A DNA stretch of 35,590 nucleotides from Bacteroidota bacterium (GTDB lineage Bacteria; Bacteroidota; Bacteroidia; CAILMK01), in assembly GCA_013288555.1 (NCBI GenBank), contig JABDBQ010000027.1, positions 1 through 35,590 on the forward strand, written 5' to 3'. Positions 25,465-34,823 of the stretch are shown one piece after another. Below the pieces are notes generated by a model that ran no database searches, was not told the origin of the DNA, and saw only the letters and a program-made list of their open reading frames with translations. The first letter of the stretch is position 1. Every line of letters starts with the position of its first letter. The position numbers and the translations under genes are program-made.

Positions 25465-26406
25465 ATGTCATCAACAAATACCTACTTAAAACCATCCACA
25501 ACCCATGAAGCCATTGCTATGGCTGCTGGAAATGCCGGAGATTTCCGGTATCTGGCAGGTGGGACGGATGTAATGGTAAATAAATACCAGGGTAATATGA
25601 CATCTTCTTGCCTGATAGATATTACAGGTATTGAGGAACTTAAGAAGGTTGAATATACAGGGACTCATTTAAAGATCGGGTCTTTACTAAGGTTGGACGA
25701 TCTTAAAGAGCATCATGAAATTGCAGACAAATTCCCAGCATTGATCGAAGCCGCTCATAATGTTGCTTCTCCTGTGATTCGTAAGAATGCAACATTAGGT
25801 GGAAATATACTTTGTGAAAACAGATGTTCATTTTATAACCAGAGCGACTGGTGGCGAGAGTCAGTAGGTTATTGCTTGAAATGCAATGGCGATATCTGCA
25901 TCGCAACAGGCGGTAAAAAAGCGTGTTTTTCACGTTTTGTATCTGATACAGCTCCAGTTCTGATTGCTTATGAAGCGCAAGTGGAAATACTGGATATCAA
26001 CGGACTGCAGACCATTCCGCTGGAGGATATCTATACCGGTGATGGCATGAAACCGTTAAAGCTGACAAATACAAGCATTATCAAATCTATAATTCTTCCT
26101 GCACATCAATCTTATCGATGCGTGTTCAAAAAACTTCGTCAACGTGAAGGGGTTGATTTTACATCATTGACAACAGCTGTATCTACAAGTCACGAAGGGG
26201 AAATCAAAATCGCGTTGGGAGGTTTGGATCCGATGCCAGTTGTCATTCGGGGTACCAAGGCTGATTCCATTGACGAATTGATTTCCAAAGCCTTAAAGAA
26301 AGCCCGGGTGATTGATAACGATGTTTATTCACGCAAGTATAGAAGGGAAATGATTGTGGTCTATTTGAGAAGGAGTTTTGAGGAACTCGGTATTTCAGGT
26401 TCTTAA
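25465..26406 (+). CDS. hcrB: 4-hydroxybenzoyl-CoA reductase-like FAD and [4Fe-4S] subunit
   Basis: FAD subunit of the molybdenum enzyme encoded just upstream. The 313-residue product has the flavin-binding motifs AGGTDVMVN (residues 31-39) and TLGGNIL (residues 110-116). After the second comes an insertion of about 40 residues with cysteines at 117, 121, 137, 140, 145 and 154. In Thauera HcrB, as I recall, an extra [4Fe-4S] cluster is held by Cys 122, 138, 146 and 155; residues 121, 137, 145 and 154 here have the identical spacing. Xanthine and CO dehydrogenases lack this insertion, so it is the best single argument for a 4-hydroxybenzoyl-CoA reductase. The gene is intact although its partner is frameshifted. 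Confidence 0.87.
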   Translation: MSSTNTYLKPSTTHEAIAMAAGNAGDFRYLAGGTDVMVNKYQGNMTSSCLIDITGIEELKKVEYTGTHLKIGSLLRLDDLKEHHEIADKFPALIEAAHNVASPVIRKNATLGGNILCENRCSFYNQSDWWRESVGYCLKCNGDICIATGGKKACFSRFVSDTAPVLIAYEAQVEILDINGLQTIPLEDIYTGDGMKPLKLTNTSIIKSIILPAHQSYRCVFKKLRQREGVDFTSLTTAVSTSHEGEIKIALGGLDPMPVVIRGTKADSIDELISKALKKARVIDNDVYSRKYRREMIVVYLRRSFEELGISGS

Positions 26407-26559
26407 TACCCATGATTTTTAATTTTTCGTTGAACTTTTTACGCACTGTAAATCAACTACCTATACGCATTATGAAACCTTTAATCTTGATTATCGTTTC
26501 TATGGTTTGTCATGTTTTAATACGTGGACATATAATTAATTGAATCAGAATTAAATCAT

Positions 26560-27609
26560 ATGGAAATAGGAATAGATAGTTTCGCAGCGACCGAGTTGGA
26601 AAACAATGCCATAAACGTGCAAAGCAGCATGGAGGTAATGGGGCAATTGCTTGAAAGAATGGTACATGCGGATAAGGTTGGTCTTGATGTTTTTGGAATA
26701 GGTGAGCATCATCGCAAAGAGTTTATGGATTCGGCTCCAACACTGATCCTGGCAGCAGCTGCAGCCCGCACTAAAAAAATAATACTTACCAGTGCCGTAA
26801 CCGTACTGAGTGCGGCAGACCCGGTGAGAGTATTTCAGAATTTTGCAACCCTGGATCTTATTTCTAAAGGTCGCGCCGAAATGGTGGTCGGGCGGGGATC
26901 ATTTACAGAATCATTCCCTTTATTTGGTTATAATTTAGAGGATTATGATGATCTGTTTGCAGAGAAGCTCGAACTGTTGTTAAATATCCGTGATCATGAA
27001 GTGGTTAACTGGTCCGGTAAATTCAGGCCAGCATTGCATGACCAGGCCATCTATCCACGTCCCCTACAAAACCCAATCCCGATCTGGCTGGGTGTGGGTG
27101 GTACGCCGGAGTCTTTTGTCAGGGCAGGAATTTTAGGTATGCCTTTAATGGTAGCCATTATTGGTGGAGATACGCATCGTTTTGCCCCTCTTGTGAATCT
27201 TTACCGACAGGCAGGGAAAGAAGCGGGTCATGATCCTGAAAAACTCAAGGTAGGTCTGCATTCTCTTGGCTATGTGTCTGATAACACGGATATGGCTGTG
27301 GCTGAGTATTATCCGGGCTATGCAGAAACATTTACAAGAATCGGGCGGGAACGCGGCTGGCCCCCGGTAACGAAGGAACGGTTTGAAGCGCAAAGAGGGC
27401 CTCTTGGTGCTTACCTCGTAGGTAGTCCGGAAGAAGTGGCCGAAAAAATACTCAGGCACAGTAAAGCTTTGGGCGGAATTTCCAGGTTAACGTTTCAAAT
27501 GGATAATGCAGCGTTATCCCACGAAAATTTGATGCGTTCCATTGAGTTAATTGGGACACGGGTAGCACCAATTGTAAGGGAAAGGATGGCTGAATTGAAG
27601 TCCGCATAG
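26560..27609 (+). CDS. LLM class flavin-dependent oxidoreductase
   Basis: A 349-residue luciferase-like TIM-barrel protein, probably using FMN. It begins with a beta strand (MEIGIDSFAA), has FGIGEHHRKEF (about residues 45-55), the typical ILTSAVTVLSAADPVRVFQNFATLDLISKGRAEMVVGRGS block (about residues 75-114) and PIPIWLGVGGTPESFVRAG (about residue 171). The pattern resembles the Atu2307/SP_0267-like LLM subgroup, whose substrates are unknown. A 153-base gap without a clear promoter separates it from hcrB, so co-transcription is uncertain. A role in aromatic metabolism should not be assumed. Confidence 0.85.
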   Translation: MEIGIDSFAATELENNAINVQSSMEVMGQLLERMVHADKVGLDVFGIGEHHRKEFMDSAPTLILAAAAARTKKIILTSAVTVLSAADPVRVFQNFATLDLISKGRAEMVVGRGSFTESFPLFGYNLEDYDDLFAEKLELLLNIRDHEVVNWSGKFRPALHDQAIYPRPLQNPIPIWLGVGGTPESFVRAGILGMPLMVAIIGGDTHRFAPLVNLYRQAGKEAGHDPEKLKVGLHSLGYVSDNTDMAVAEYYPGYAETFTRIGRERGWPPVTKERFEAQRGPLGAYLVGSPEEVAEKILRHSKALGGISRLTFQMDNAALSHENLMRSIELIGTRVAPIVRERMAELKSA

Positions 27610-27698
27610 ATATTAGCTAAGTCCCGAATTATATAAGATGGACTAGGGCTTCCTGAATATTCTAACAAAGATCAATCCGATTTAAGAACTATATAAGA

Positions 27699-27706
27699 TA
27701 ACTTTG
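27699..27706 (+). promoter_or_regulatory. candidate -7 box of the copper ATPase gene
   Basis: TAACTTTG is an exact TAnnTTTG match, 24 bases before the GTG start at 27731. The sequence TATATAAGAT occurs twice close by (about 27636 and 27690), which could be a regulator site or chance. Confidence 0.5.
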
Positions 27707-27730
27707 AACTGATTATCCCCGAAGCATCAG

Positions 27731-29941
27731 GTGACAATTATAAAAAAAATATTCCCGGTACTCAATATGTCCTGTGCGTCTTGTGCAAGCAGCGTTCAGA
27801 CTATATTGGAGAGCCAGCCGGGGGTGGTTCATGCCGCAGTGAACTACGCCAATAATCTTGCGAATATTGAATACATCCCTTCACAGACCAATGCACAAAA
27901 GCTAAAAAGTGCTGTGCAGGGAATAGGATATGACCTGATGATTGATGAAAGTGAAGATGCAAAGGATAACATGGAAGAATTGCAGCGATCCAATTATAAA
28001 GCTTTGCAGATCAAAACCTTTGGTGCTATAATTCTTTCTACGCCTATTGTAATTATTGGCATGTTTTTCATGCACATTCCCTATGCTGAATTTATCATGT
28101 GGGCCCTTGCGACTCCTGTGGTGTTTATTTTTGGAAGGCAGTTTTTCATAGGAGCTTATAAGCAGGCTAAACATGGTTCTGCCAATATGGATACCCTTGT
28201 GGCACTGAGTATCGGGATCGCTTATGCATTCAGTGTATTCAATACCCTGGATCCGGGATTCTGGCATGCCCGTGGTCTTGATGCAAATGTCTATTTTGAA
28301 GCAGCTTCGGTTGTGATTGCCTTTATTTTACTGGGGAAACTTCTGGAAGAAAAAGCGAAAGGCAACACTTCATCAGCCATAAAAAAACTAATGGGCCTTC
28401 AGCCTAAAACAGTAACGATAATTCATGAAGATGGAAACCAAACTGGAATTCCAATAACGCAGGTACAGGTAGGAAACGTATTATTGGTTAAACCCGGTGA
28501 TAAAATTCCGGTTGATGGCATTGTTATCAGTGGCAATTCATTTGTGGATGAAAGTATGATCAGCGGTGAGCCCATTCCCGCAGAAAAAATCGTTAGTGCA
28601 AAAGTTTACGGAGGAACGATAAACCAGAAAGGAAGTTTTCATTTCAGAGCTGAGAAAGTGGGAGGGGATACGCTTCTCGCCCAGATCATAAAAATGGTTC
28701 AGGAGGCTCAGGGCAGTAAAGCCCCGGTTCAAAAACTAGTGGATAAAATAGCAGGTATATTTGTTCCTGTAGTGATTGGCATTGCTGTTTTAAGTATGAT
28801 CGTGTGGTTGATTTTTGGAGGACCTAATGGGCTTACACATGGTCTTTTAGCATTGGTTACGGTATTGGTTATCGCCTGTCCCTGTGCACTTGGACTTGCT
28901 ACACCGACAGCAATTATGGTTGGCATTGGTAAAGGCGCAGAAAAGGGTATTCTTATCAAAGACGCAGAAAGCCTGGAACTGGCCACAAAAATAAATGCAG
29001 TGGTACTGGATAAAACGGGTACCATTACCAACGGCAAACCTGTAGTAACTGATATGATCTGGACAGACGATGATACTTCCGGATCTGATATTCTACGAAA
29101 TATAGAAAAGCATTCTGAACATCCGCTGGCAGAGGCAATCGTTAACTATCTGCATGAAGCTAGAAATGTTGATATTCAAAACTTTGAAAGCATAACTGGT
29201 TTTGGTGCTCGCGCAACTGTTGAAAACAAACCCTATTTCATCGGTAATTTAAACCTGATGCGGGAGCACGCTATTATTATAGACCCTGCCATATATTCAG
29301 CTGCGATTAGTTGGCAAAATACAGCGAAGACTGTTATCTATTTTTCAAATGATAAAATCTGCCTGGCTGTTGTTGCCCTGGGTGATGAAGTAAAGAAAGG
29401 ATCAAAAGAGGCCGTAAAAAAACTTCAGGATGAGGGTATCAAAGTTTACATGCTTACAGGAGACAATGAAAATACCGCCAAGGCCATTGCCGCGGAGGTT
29501 GGCATTCTTAATTATAAAGCCGGGATATTGCCGGCAGACAAAGGCGAATTTGTTAAGGAATTGCAGACTAGGGGAAGAGTTGTAGCTATGGTGGGTGATG
29601 GTATTAATGACAGTAATGCTTTGGCACAGGCGGATGTAAGTATAGCCATGGGGAAAGGCAGTGATATTGCCATGGACGTTGCAAAAATGACAATTATTTC
29701 TTCCGACCTGAATAAAATTTCACAGGCTATAAAATTATCTGCATTTACCGTTCAAACCATAAGACAAAACCTTGTATGGGCTTTTATTTATAACGTAATA
29801 AGCATACCGATTGCAGCCGGATTGTTATATCCCGTAAATGGATTTTTATTAAACCCTATGATAGCAGGAGCAGCAATGGCATTGAGTAGTATCAGTGTGG
29901 TGAGCAATAGTTTACGATTAAAATTCAGGAATATTAATTGA
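27731..29941 (+). CDS. copA: copper-translocating P1B-type ATPase
   Basis: Membrane pump that exports Cu(I) from the cytoplasm. The 736-residue product has an N-terminal heavy-metal domain with MSCASC (Cys 15 and 18), the actuator motif ISGEP (about residue 279), the transmembrane metal motif CPC (residues 383-385), the phosphorylation motif DKTGT (Asp 427), HPLAEA of the nucleotide domain and the hinge GDGINDSN (from about residue 622). The last membrane helices contain YN and [11 protein letters not shown], the P1B-1 pattern for copper. The start is GTG, just downstream of a candidate promoter. A CopZ-like gene follows after 7 bases. Confidence 0.93.
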   Translation: MTIIKKIFPVLNMSCASCASSVQTILESQPGVVHAAVNYANNLANIEYIPSQTNAQKLKSAVQGIGYDLMIDESEDAKDNMEELQRSNYKALQIKTFGAIILSTPIVIIGMFFMHIPYAEFIMWALATPVVFIFGRQFFIGAYKQAKHGSANMDTLVALSIGIAYAFSVFNTLDPGFWHARGLDANVYFEAASVVIAFILLGKLLEEKAKGNTSSAIKKLMGLQPKTVTIIHEDGNQTGIPITQVQVGNVLLVKPGDKIPVDGIVISGNSFVDESMISGEPIPAEKIVSAKVYGGTINQKGSFHFRAEKVGGDTLLAQIIKMVQEAQGSKAPVQKLVDKIAGIFVPVVIGIAVLSMIVWLIFGGPNGLTHGLLALVTVLVIACPCALGLATPTAIMVGIGKGAEKGILIKDAESLELATKINAVVLDKTGTITNGKPVVTDMIWTDDDTSGSDILRNIEKHSEHPLAEAIVNYLHEARNVDIQNFESITGFGARATVENKPYFIGNLNLMREHAIIIDPAIYSAAISWQNTAKTVIYFSNDKICLAVVALGDEVKKGSKEAVKKLQDEGIKVYMLTGDNENTAKAIAAEVGILNYKAGILPADKGEFVKELQTRGRVVAMVGDGINDSNALAQADVSIAMGKGSDIAMDVAKMTIISSDLNKISQAIKLSAFTVQTIRQNLVWAFIYNVISIPIAAGLLYPVNGFLLNPMIAGAAMALSSISVVSNSLRLKFRNIN

Positions 29942-29948
29942 TATAAAA

Positions 29949-30164
29949 ATGGAAACTTTAAAATTTAAAAGCAATATAAATTGTGATGGCTGTATCGCCA
30001 AAGTTACCGAAACATTGGATAAAGCTGTAGGCCATGAAAACTGGAATGTTGACATTAAGAATCCTGATAAGGTACTGACCTTAATAGAGGAAAACCTGGA
30101 TGAGGCAGAACTCAAAGAGTCACTGTCTAAACTCGGGTATACAATCTTTTTACTTCCAAATTAG
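29949..30164 (+). CDS. heavy-metal-associated domain protein, CopZ-like
   Basis: A 71-residue single HMA domain with the metal motif NCDGC (about residues 12-16) and a babbab-like pattern (LKFKSNINC at the start, KLGYTIFLL at the end). Small proteins of this type carry Cu(I) to CopA. The acidic composition and the non-standard INCDGCIAKV motif, lacking the usual Met before the first Cys, make it a divergent CopZ. It lies 7 bases after the copper ATPase and was surely co-expressed with it. Confidence 0.82.
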   Translation: METLKFKSNINCDGCIAKVTETLDKAVGHENWNVDIKNPDKVLTLIEENLDEAELKESLSKLGYTIFLLPN

Positions 30165-30198
30165 TTTTTACTATTTTGTTCGGATTTAATAAAATGTT

Positions 30199-30400
30199 CA
30201 ACCCCGTTCGGAGTTGTATTATTCTGCATTTCGATCCATGGGTTGCACCCATGGCTATTATAATCATAGCCCTTTGGGCTTTCAAATGAAATGATAATGA
30301 AAGCATGCAAATTATTAACCCTGAAAGGGTTAAACAATAATAATCTTGGGTGTAACCCATGGCCTTCAAATCAAGAAAAACTCAACCCAGTAGGGGTTGA
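30199..30400. repeat. cluster of short hairpins between convergent genes
   Basis: Six palindromes follow each other: CAACCCCGTTCGGAGTTG (30199-30216), CCATGGGTTGCACCCATGG (30236-30254), AGCCCTTTGGGCT (30268-30280), TTAACCCTGAAAGGGTTAA (30315-30333), CTTGGGTGTAACCCATGG (30345-30362) and TCAACCCAGTAGGGGTTGA (30382-30400). They fill the gap between the CopZ-like gene and the decarboxylase, which converge here, so a bidirectional terminator is plausible. Similar AACCC / GGGTT elements are common in Bacteroidota genomes. Confidence 0.65.
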
Positions 30401-30403
30401 AAA

Positions 30404-31852
30404 TTATGGTTCCATTACTTCTAATTCTTCAACCTTCAATTTTAATATTTCGAGTAAAGTATTAATCGTTTTAATATGAGTCCTGAATGACAATACTGCC
30501 AGTCGCAAAGTAAAATGTCCATTCAGAATGGTTGAGCTAATAAAAACAGTGCCATCCTGTTGAACGGCTTCAATAAGTTTTTTATTGAAAGCATCAGGAT
30601 CACCTTTTTTAGGAATATAGCGATAGGTAACAACAGATAATTCAGGTGGTGGGCCAACTGCAAAACCCTGTATTTTCTGTATCTCTTCATAGAAATACCT
30701 GGCCAGCAACAATTTTTCTTCCAGGGCAGCCCTAAAAGGTATAAGACCATGCAATTTAAGAGGAAGCCAGAGCCGCAATCCCCGGAAATGCTTGGTGAGT
30801 TCAGGCGATAGTTCAGCCGGAGAAGGTTCATCCGTAAATTCCAAAGCGTCCTGCATATAATTGGCCTGGTATTGATGGACTTTATTAAGTGCGTGAACAT
30901 CTTTAACAAGTACAACACCAAGTCCATAAGGCAGAAATAAACCTTTATGAGGATCCATAACCACAGAATCAGAAAGTTCAATTCCTTTCATGAGGGATTT
31001 GCCATAATCCGTTAGTAAAAAGAATCCTCCGTAAGCCGCATCAATATGATACCATAGCTTGCGAGAGCGAGCTATTTTGCCTATCTCTTCCAGTGGGTCA
31101 ACGGCACCAACATCTGTAGTCCCTGCAGAAGCTATGATCATGAAAGGGGAAAGTCCTGCAGTATCGTCCTCCCGGATCATTTTTTCAAGGGCTTCAGGAA
31201 TAATTCTATAATTAGAATCCAGTGGGATATACCGGATTACACATTCCTGCAAACCGGCAATTCGGATGGCTTTATCTATGCAATGATGTGCCTGCGATGA
31301 GAGGTATATTACCGTTTTCTCAATGTTCTTTGACTTAATGTTATGCGCTTCCCGGGCAGTGACTATAGCAGATAAATTTGCGATACTGCCGCCCGATGCC
31401 AGGTTGCCAGCTGCAGTGGATGGATATCCAACGATATCTGCCATCCATCGGATCAGCATGTTTTCCATACGTACCGCTCCCGGTGAGGCAAAAAATATCC
31501 CGGCATATCTATTGGTTATATCGGCGAGATAATCGCCAAGTGCTGAATAATAAATACCTCCGCCGGGTATATAACCGAGATGGCCCCCGGAAGCCGGGTT
31601 CAGTCCTGGAATATCTACGTTATTTAGAAGTAATTCAAGGGTTTGTTCAATGTTTTCAGGTTCTTCTTTGATGGGTGATTCCAACAAACCTGCACCTTTG
31701 TCTTCGGTAAAAATATAGGCTTTGAGCTCTTCTATTTCATCGAGGAAATCTTCGCCGTATTGAATGACTTTTTCCCTGACTTCGAGGCGTTTTTTATCAC
31801 CGGGTTCAAGTAACAGGGCAATTTTTTCCAGAGCTAATATTTTGTCTTTCAT
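30404..31852 (-). CDS. PLP-dependent amino acid decarboxylase, group II
   Basis: A 482-residue fold-type I PLP enzyme of the aromatic-amino-acid/glutamate decarboxylase family. It shows SSQAHHCIDKA with the cofactor-stacking histidine (about residue 188), ASAGTTDVGAVDP, HIDAAYGG (about residue 290) and DPHKGLFLPYG with the PLP lysine (about residue 318). It starts at ATG 31852; a TTG three codons upstream is less likely. It is the last gene of the minus-strand run with the hydratase and hydrolase of benzoyl-CoA degradation, 93 bases after the dehydrogenase fusion. Substrate cannot be read from the sequence. Aromatic amino acids would fit the setting, but the gene may be an unrelated passenger. 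Confidence 0.83.
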   Translation of the reverse strand: MKDKILALEKIALLLEPGDKKRLEVREKVIQYGEDFLDEIEELKAYIFTEDKGAGLLESPIKEEPENIEQTLELLLNNVDIPGLNPASGGHLGYIPGGGIYYSALGDYLADITNRYAGIFFASPGAVRMENMLIRWMADIVGYPSTAAGNLASGGSIANLSAIVTAREAHNIKSKNIEKTVIYLSSQAHHCIDKAIRIAGLQECVIRYIPLDSNYRIIPEALEKMIREDDTAGLSPFMIIASAGTTDVGAVDPLEEIGKIARSRKLWYHIDAAYGGFFLLTDYGKSLMKGIELSDSVVMDPHKGLFLPYGLGVVLVKDVHALNKVHQYQANYMQDALEFTDEPSPAELSPELTKHFRGLRLWLPLKLHGLIPFRAALEEKLLLARYFYEEIQKIQGFAVGPPPELSVVTYRYIPKKGDPDAFNKKLIEAVQQDGTVFISSTILNGHFTLRLAVLSFRTHIKTINTLLEILKLKVEELEVMEP

Positions 31853-31945
31853 CAGAGGCAAAATTAGGATTCCCTGATCAGAAAATCAGTTAAATAAAAA
31901 GTATTAAAAATATCGCAAAAACTTTGCAAGGATTCCTCAGAACAG

Positions 31946-33949
31946 TTACTTCCCGCTAAATTCTACCCGTTTTCCAATATTACTTAACCCCAGTAAAGCG
32001 TCTTCGGTTGAGAAGATTTCTTTGAGATGTGCCAGTTCTGAGGCCGGGCCTTTTTCTTCATCTATCAGTGTGTCGGCAAGCTTAAGGGCAAGGGGAGCTT
32101 TAAATGACATTGTTTTCCTGATTTTGGCCATGTCTTCGCTGTTTACCACGTCTCCGTCATAGTTGCCTGTCAAAATATTTTCAAGGCTGTTGTGATCAAA
32201 AAGATCTTTAATAAGCTGCCATTGAGGAGGTAGTAATTTGTTGGAAGATGTTGGCACAGGTTCTGTTCCTGATAAAATATCAAACATTTCATTCGTGTCC
32301 ACCAGTTTATCGACCAGCCCAATTTCAAATGCTTCTCCAGCGCTGATCATTTTTCCGGTATGGATGAGATATTTACTTAATGCTTTGCCGATTTTGCGGG
32401 TGCTTCGCTGTGTGCCACCAAGGCCCGGGTATATTCCAATCCCGGTTTCAGGAAATGCCAGCTGTGCTTTCGGTAAGGCAATAATAACATCAGCACATAA
32501 TGCGAGTTCCAAGCCTCCGCCCAATGTAAGGCCGTTTAATACTGCTACAACCTGTTTCTTTGAATGGTCTATCATTTCGAAAGTTTTCTGGCCAAATTCC
32601 GTAAAACTTTCAATGTCAGAGATCCTGTCGTTTTTGATATTATTGATAAAGAATTTGATATCGGCTCCAGCGACAAATGCTTTGCCTGAACCAGAGATAA
32701 ATATTGTTTTTATGGCCGGATCATTATCTGCAATTTTAAACTTAGCATTCAATTCTTCCATGGTCTGTTTGCTTAATGCATTCAGGTTCTGCGGCTGCCT
32801 GAAAGATATGACAGCTATGTGGCCTTCCTTTTCCAGCAGGATGTAATCTGTTTCCCAATACTTTTCGCATATTGATTTCGGAAGATTTGTATGGTATTTT
32901 TCGCCTGTAAGTCTCAAGAGCCTGCGCACTTCTGTTTCGCTTGCTTTTTTCATCAAAGCCACCGGGCCTTTTCTCCAACGCAGACCAATTTGCGCGCCAA
33001 GGTCAAGGTCACCGGGAGTGGATACTTTCTCATCGAGCAGCTGCGAAGCAACAAAGAATACGATGCCAAGCATTCTGTCTCTGATTTTATCTTTTTTACC
33101 AGGGTCTATTTCAATATTTTGTGAATCATTCAGATCCCATGGTTTTGCTGCTTCTGTTTGTGTACGCAATGCATCGGCAACCTTATACATTTCACCGTAT
33201 ATTTCAAGAGTTTTCTCAGAGTGATAGGCAACAGGAACACCAGTGGCATTCATCAGGGCAAATGGTCCCATACCTATTCCGAAAGTATCCATGCATACCA
33301 TGTCAATCTCTTCCTTGGTGCCTATACCTTCTTCCAACAAACGAACTGATTCATTGAGCCATGGTACAAAAAAACGGTTAACTGCAAAACCATAGCTGTC
33401 TTTGCACATAATGGCATCCTTGCCGGTTGAAAAACAAAAGCGTTTTATGGCTTCTACGGTTTGTTTTGACGTTTTTGCTCCCGGGATGATTTCTACCAGC
33501 CGGTTTTTTGCAGCATGATAAAAAAAATGCAGACCAATAAAATTTTCAGGGATTTTATAACTTTCCGCAAGATCGGCAACGGCAAAAGAGGAAGTATTGG
33601 ATGCGACGATACAATCATTTGAAAGTATCGGGTTGAGATTTTTAAACAGTTCACATTTTACCTCAAAATTTTCAAAGACTGCTTCAACAATAAGGTCGCA
33701 GACTTTCAAGTCTTCAAGGTTTGCAGTTCCTTTTAATGAACTCAGAAATTTTATGACATCTGATTCTGAAAATACTTTTTTCTCAACTCCATCTCTAAGA
33801 GTTGCCTCAATATTGGAGAGACCTCGATTTACAAATTCTTTCGCCCTGTCTGCGAGGATTACCTCAAAACCTTCTTGCGCAAATTTTTGAGCCAATGCAG
33901 CACCCATGGTTCCTGCTCCGACAACTCCTACCGTATTAATTTTTTTCAT
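31946..33949 (-). CDS. 3-hydroxyacyl-CoA dehydrogenase / enoyl-CoA hydratase fusion
   Basis: A 667-residue bifunctional beta-oxidation enzyme. The N-terminal half is a 3-hydroxyacyl-CoA dehydrogenase: NAD-binding GVVGAGTMGAALAQKFA (residues 8-24), ASNTSS and GLHFFYHAAKNRLVEII with the catalytic histidine (about residue 140). The usual NP after HFF is replaced by YH. The C-terminal half (from about residue 370) is a crotonase with both glutamates, GGGLELALCAD and FPETGIGIYPGLGGTQR. The order is the reverse of FadB. Position beside dch and oah suggests action on 3-hydroxypimeloyl-CoA, the ring-opening product, but this is inference; ordinary fatty acid or amino acid degradation is the alternative. 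Confidence 0.88.
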   Translation of the reverse strand: MKKINTVGVVGAGTMGAALAQKFAQEGFEVILADRAKEFVNRGLSNIEATLRDGVEKKVFSESDVIKFLSSLKGTANLEDLKVCDLIVEAVFENFEVKCELFKNLNPILSNDCIVASNTSSFAVADLAESYKIPENFIGLHFFYHAAKNRLVEIIPGAKTSKQTVEAIKRFCFSTGKDAIMCKDSYGFAVNRFFVPWLNESVRLLEEGIGTKEEIDMVCMDTFGIGMGPFALMNATGVPVAYHSEKTLEIYGEMYKVADALRTQTEAAKPWDLNDSQNIEIDPGKKDKIRDRMLGIVFFVASQLLDEKVSTPGDLDLGAQIGLRWRKGPVALMKKASETEVRRLLRLTGEKYHTNLPKSICEKYWETDYILLEKEGHIAVISFRQPQNLNALSKQTMEELNAKFKIADNDPAIKTIFISGSGKAFVAGADIKFFINNIKNDRISDIESFTEFGQKTFEMIDHSKKQVVAVLNGLTLGGGLELALCADVIIALPKAQLAFPETGIGIYPGLGGTQRSTRKIGKALSKYLIHTGKMISAGEAFEIGLVDKLVDTNEMFDILSGTEPVPTSSNKLLPPQWQLIKDLFDHNSLENILTGNYDGDVVNSEDMAKIRKTMSFKAPLALKLADTLIDEEKGPASELAHLKEIFSTEDALLGLSNIGKRVEFSGK

Positions 33950-33995
33950 GGTCAGTATAAAATATTAGCTTATTATTGTTTTGAATAACAGTCCT

Positions 33996-34793
33996 TTAAT
34001 CTTCTTCTAATTGATTAACTATGTTCCCGACCCATTCAGGTTTTCGTTTTTCAAGGAAAGCGGCTACACCTTCATTTGCATCCTGAGTTTCCATCAAGTC
34101 GTTGACATAAATTGCTTCTACCTGTGGTAGAAAATTGGTTAGTATATGATTGAATCTGATGCGTGCTGCTTTGACTCCATATCTGAGGGATGTGGCACTT
34201 TTGGGAAGAATGTGCTGTTCAATCCAGGCATTTAGACCCACATTCATTTCTTCCTTGTTTTCAAATAATTGATTCACAAGTCCCATGTTCAGTGCTTCTT
34301 CTGCACCAATAGTTCTTCCTGTGATCAGTAATTCGTCAGAACGGGCATAGCCTATTTTTTCTGGAATGATCACCGAAGCTGCAGGCGCGAATACGCCAAG
34401 AAGAATTTCAGGCTGGCCCATTTTTGCGGTCTTATCTGCAAACATGATATTGCACATGGCTGCAAATTCAAGACCACCACCAAGGCACTGGCCTGAAATT
34501 TTTGCTGCTGTAGGAATACCGATATCCCGCAAAGTATAGAACAGGTTGTGAAATTCATGAAGCATCGCAGCGGCAAAATCTTTTTGATGTTCTTCTACGC
34601 TGGCACCGAAGGAAAAATGATTTCCTGCCCCCTGAAAGACAATCAATTTGAGGCTGTTATCCGACTTGATATCATTGAGAACGGATTGAATTTCTTCAAT
34701 CATGATATGATCCATCACATTGCCTTTGCCATCATCAAAGGTTATATTGGCAACAGAATGATTATGAGTATATTCTAATTTAATTTTTTCCAT
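33996..34793 (-). CDS. dch: cyclohexa-1,5-diene-1-carbonyl-CoA hydratase
   Basis: A 265-residue crotonase-fold enzyme that, in benzoyl-CoA degradation, adds water to the diene formed by benzoyl-CoA reductase. It carries DDGKGNVMDHIMIEEI (about residues 20-35) and FSFGASVEEHQKDFAAAMLHEFH (about residues 59-81); the SFGASVEEH segment is the mark of Dch/BamR proteins rather than general enoyl-CoA hydratases. The oxyanion region is GQCLGGGLEFAAMCN and the second active-site loop is GQPEILLGVFAPAA. It lies 30 bases after oah and 46 bases before the dehydrogenase fusion. Assignment rests on these motifs and on oah next door. Confidence 0.82.
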   Translation of the reverse strand: MEKIKLEYTHNHSVANITFDDGKGNVMDHIMIEEIQSVLNDIKSDNSLKLIVFQGAGNHFSFGASVEEHQKDFAAAMLHEFHNLFYTLRDIGIPTAAKISGQCLGGGLEFAAMCNIMFADKTAKMGQPEILLGVFAPAASVIIPEKIGYARSDELLITGRTIGAEEALNMGLVNQLFENKEEMNVGLNAWIEQHILPKSATSLRYGVKAARIRFNHILTNFLPQVEAIYVNDLMETQDANEGVAAFLEKRKPEWVGNIVNQLEED

Positions 34794-34823
34794 AATTTAT
34801 TTTTTTCTTGTTGTTGGAAATTC

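Noticed and set aside
22660-26406. Xanthine or carbon monoxide dehydrogenase as the identity of the molybdenum enzyme
   Set aside because: The FAD subunit has the extra cysteine-rich insertion of 4-hydroxybenzoyl-CoA reductases, and the large subunit shares TNKPQCGAMRGHG and DGGAYGSFGV with HcrA-type proteins.
32238-32846. Open frame of 202 codons on the + strand
   Set aside because: It lies fully antisense to the dehydrogenase-hydratase fusion, which has clear catalytic motifs; its translation resembles no family.
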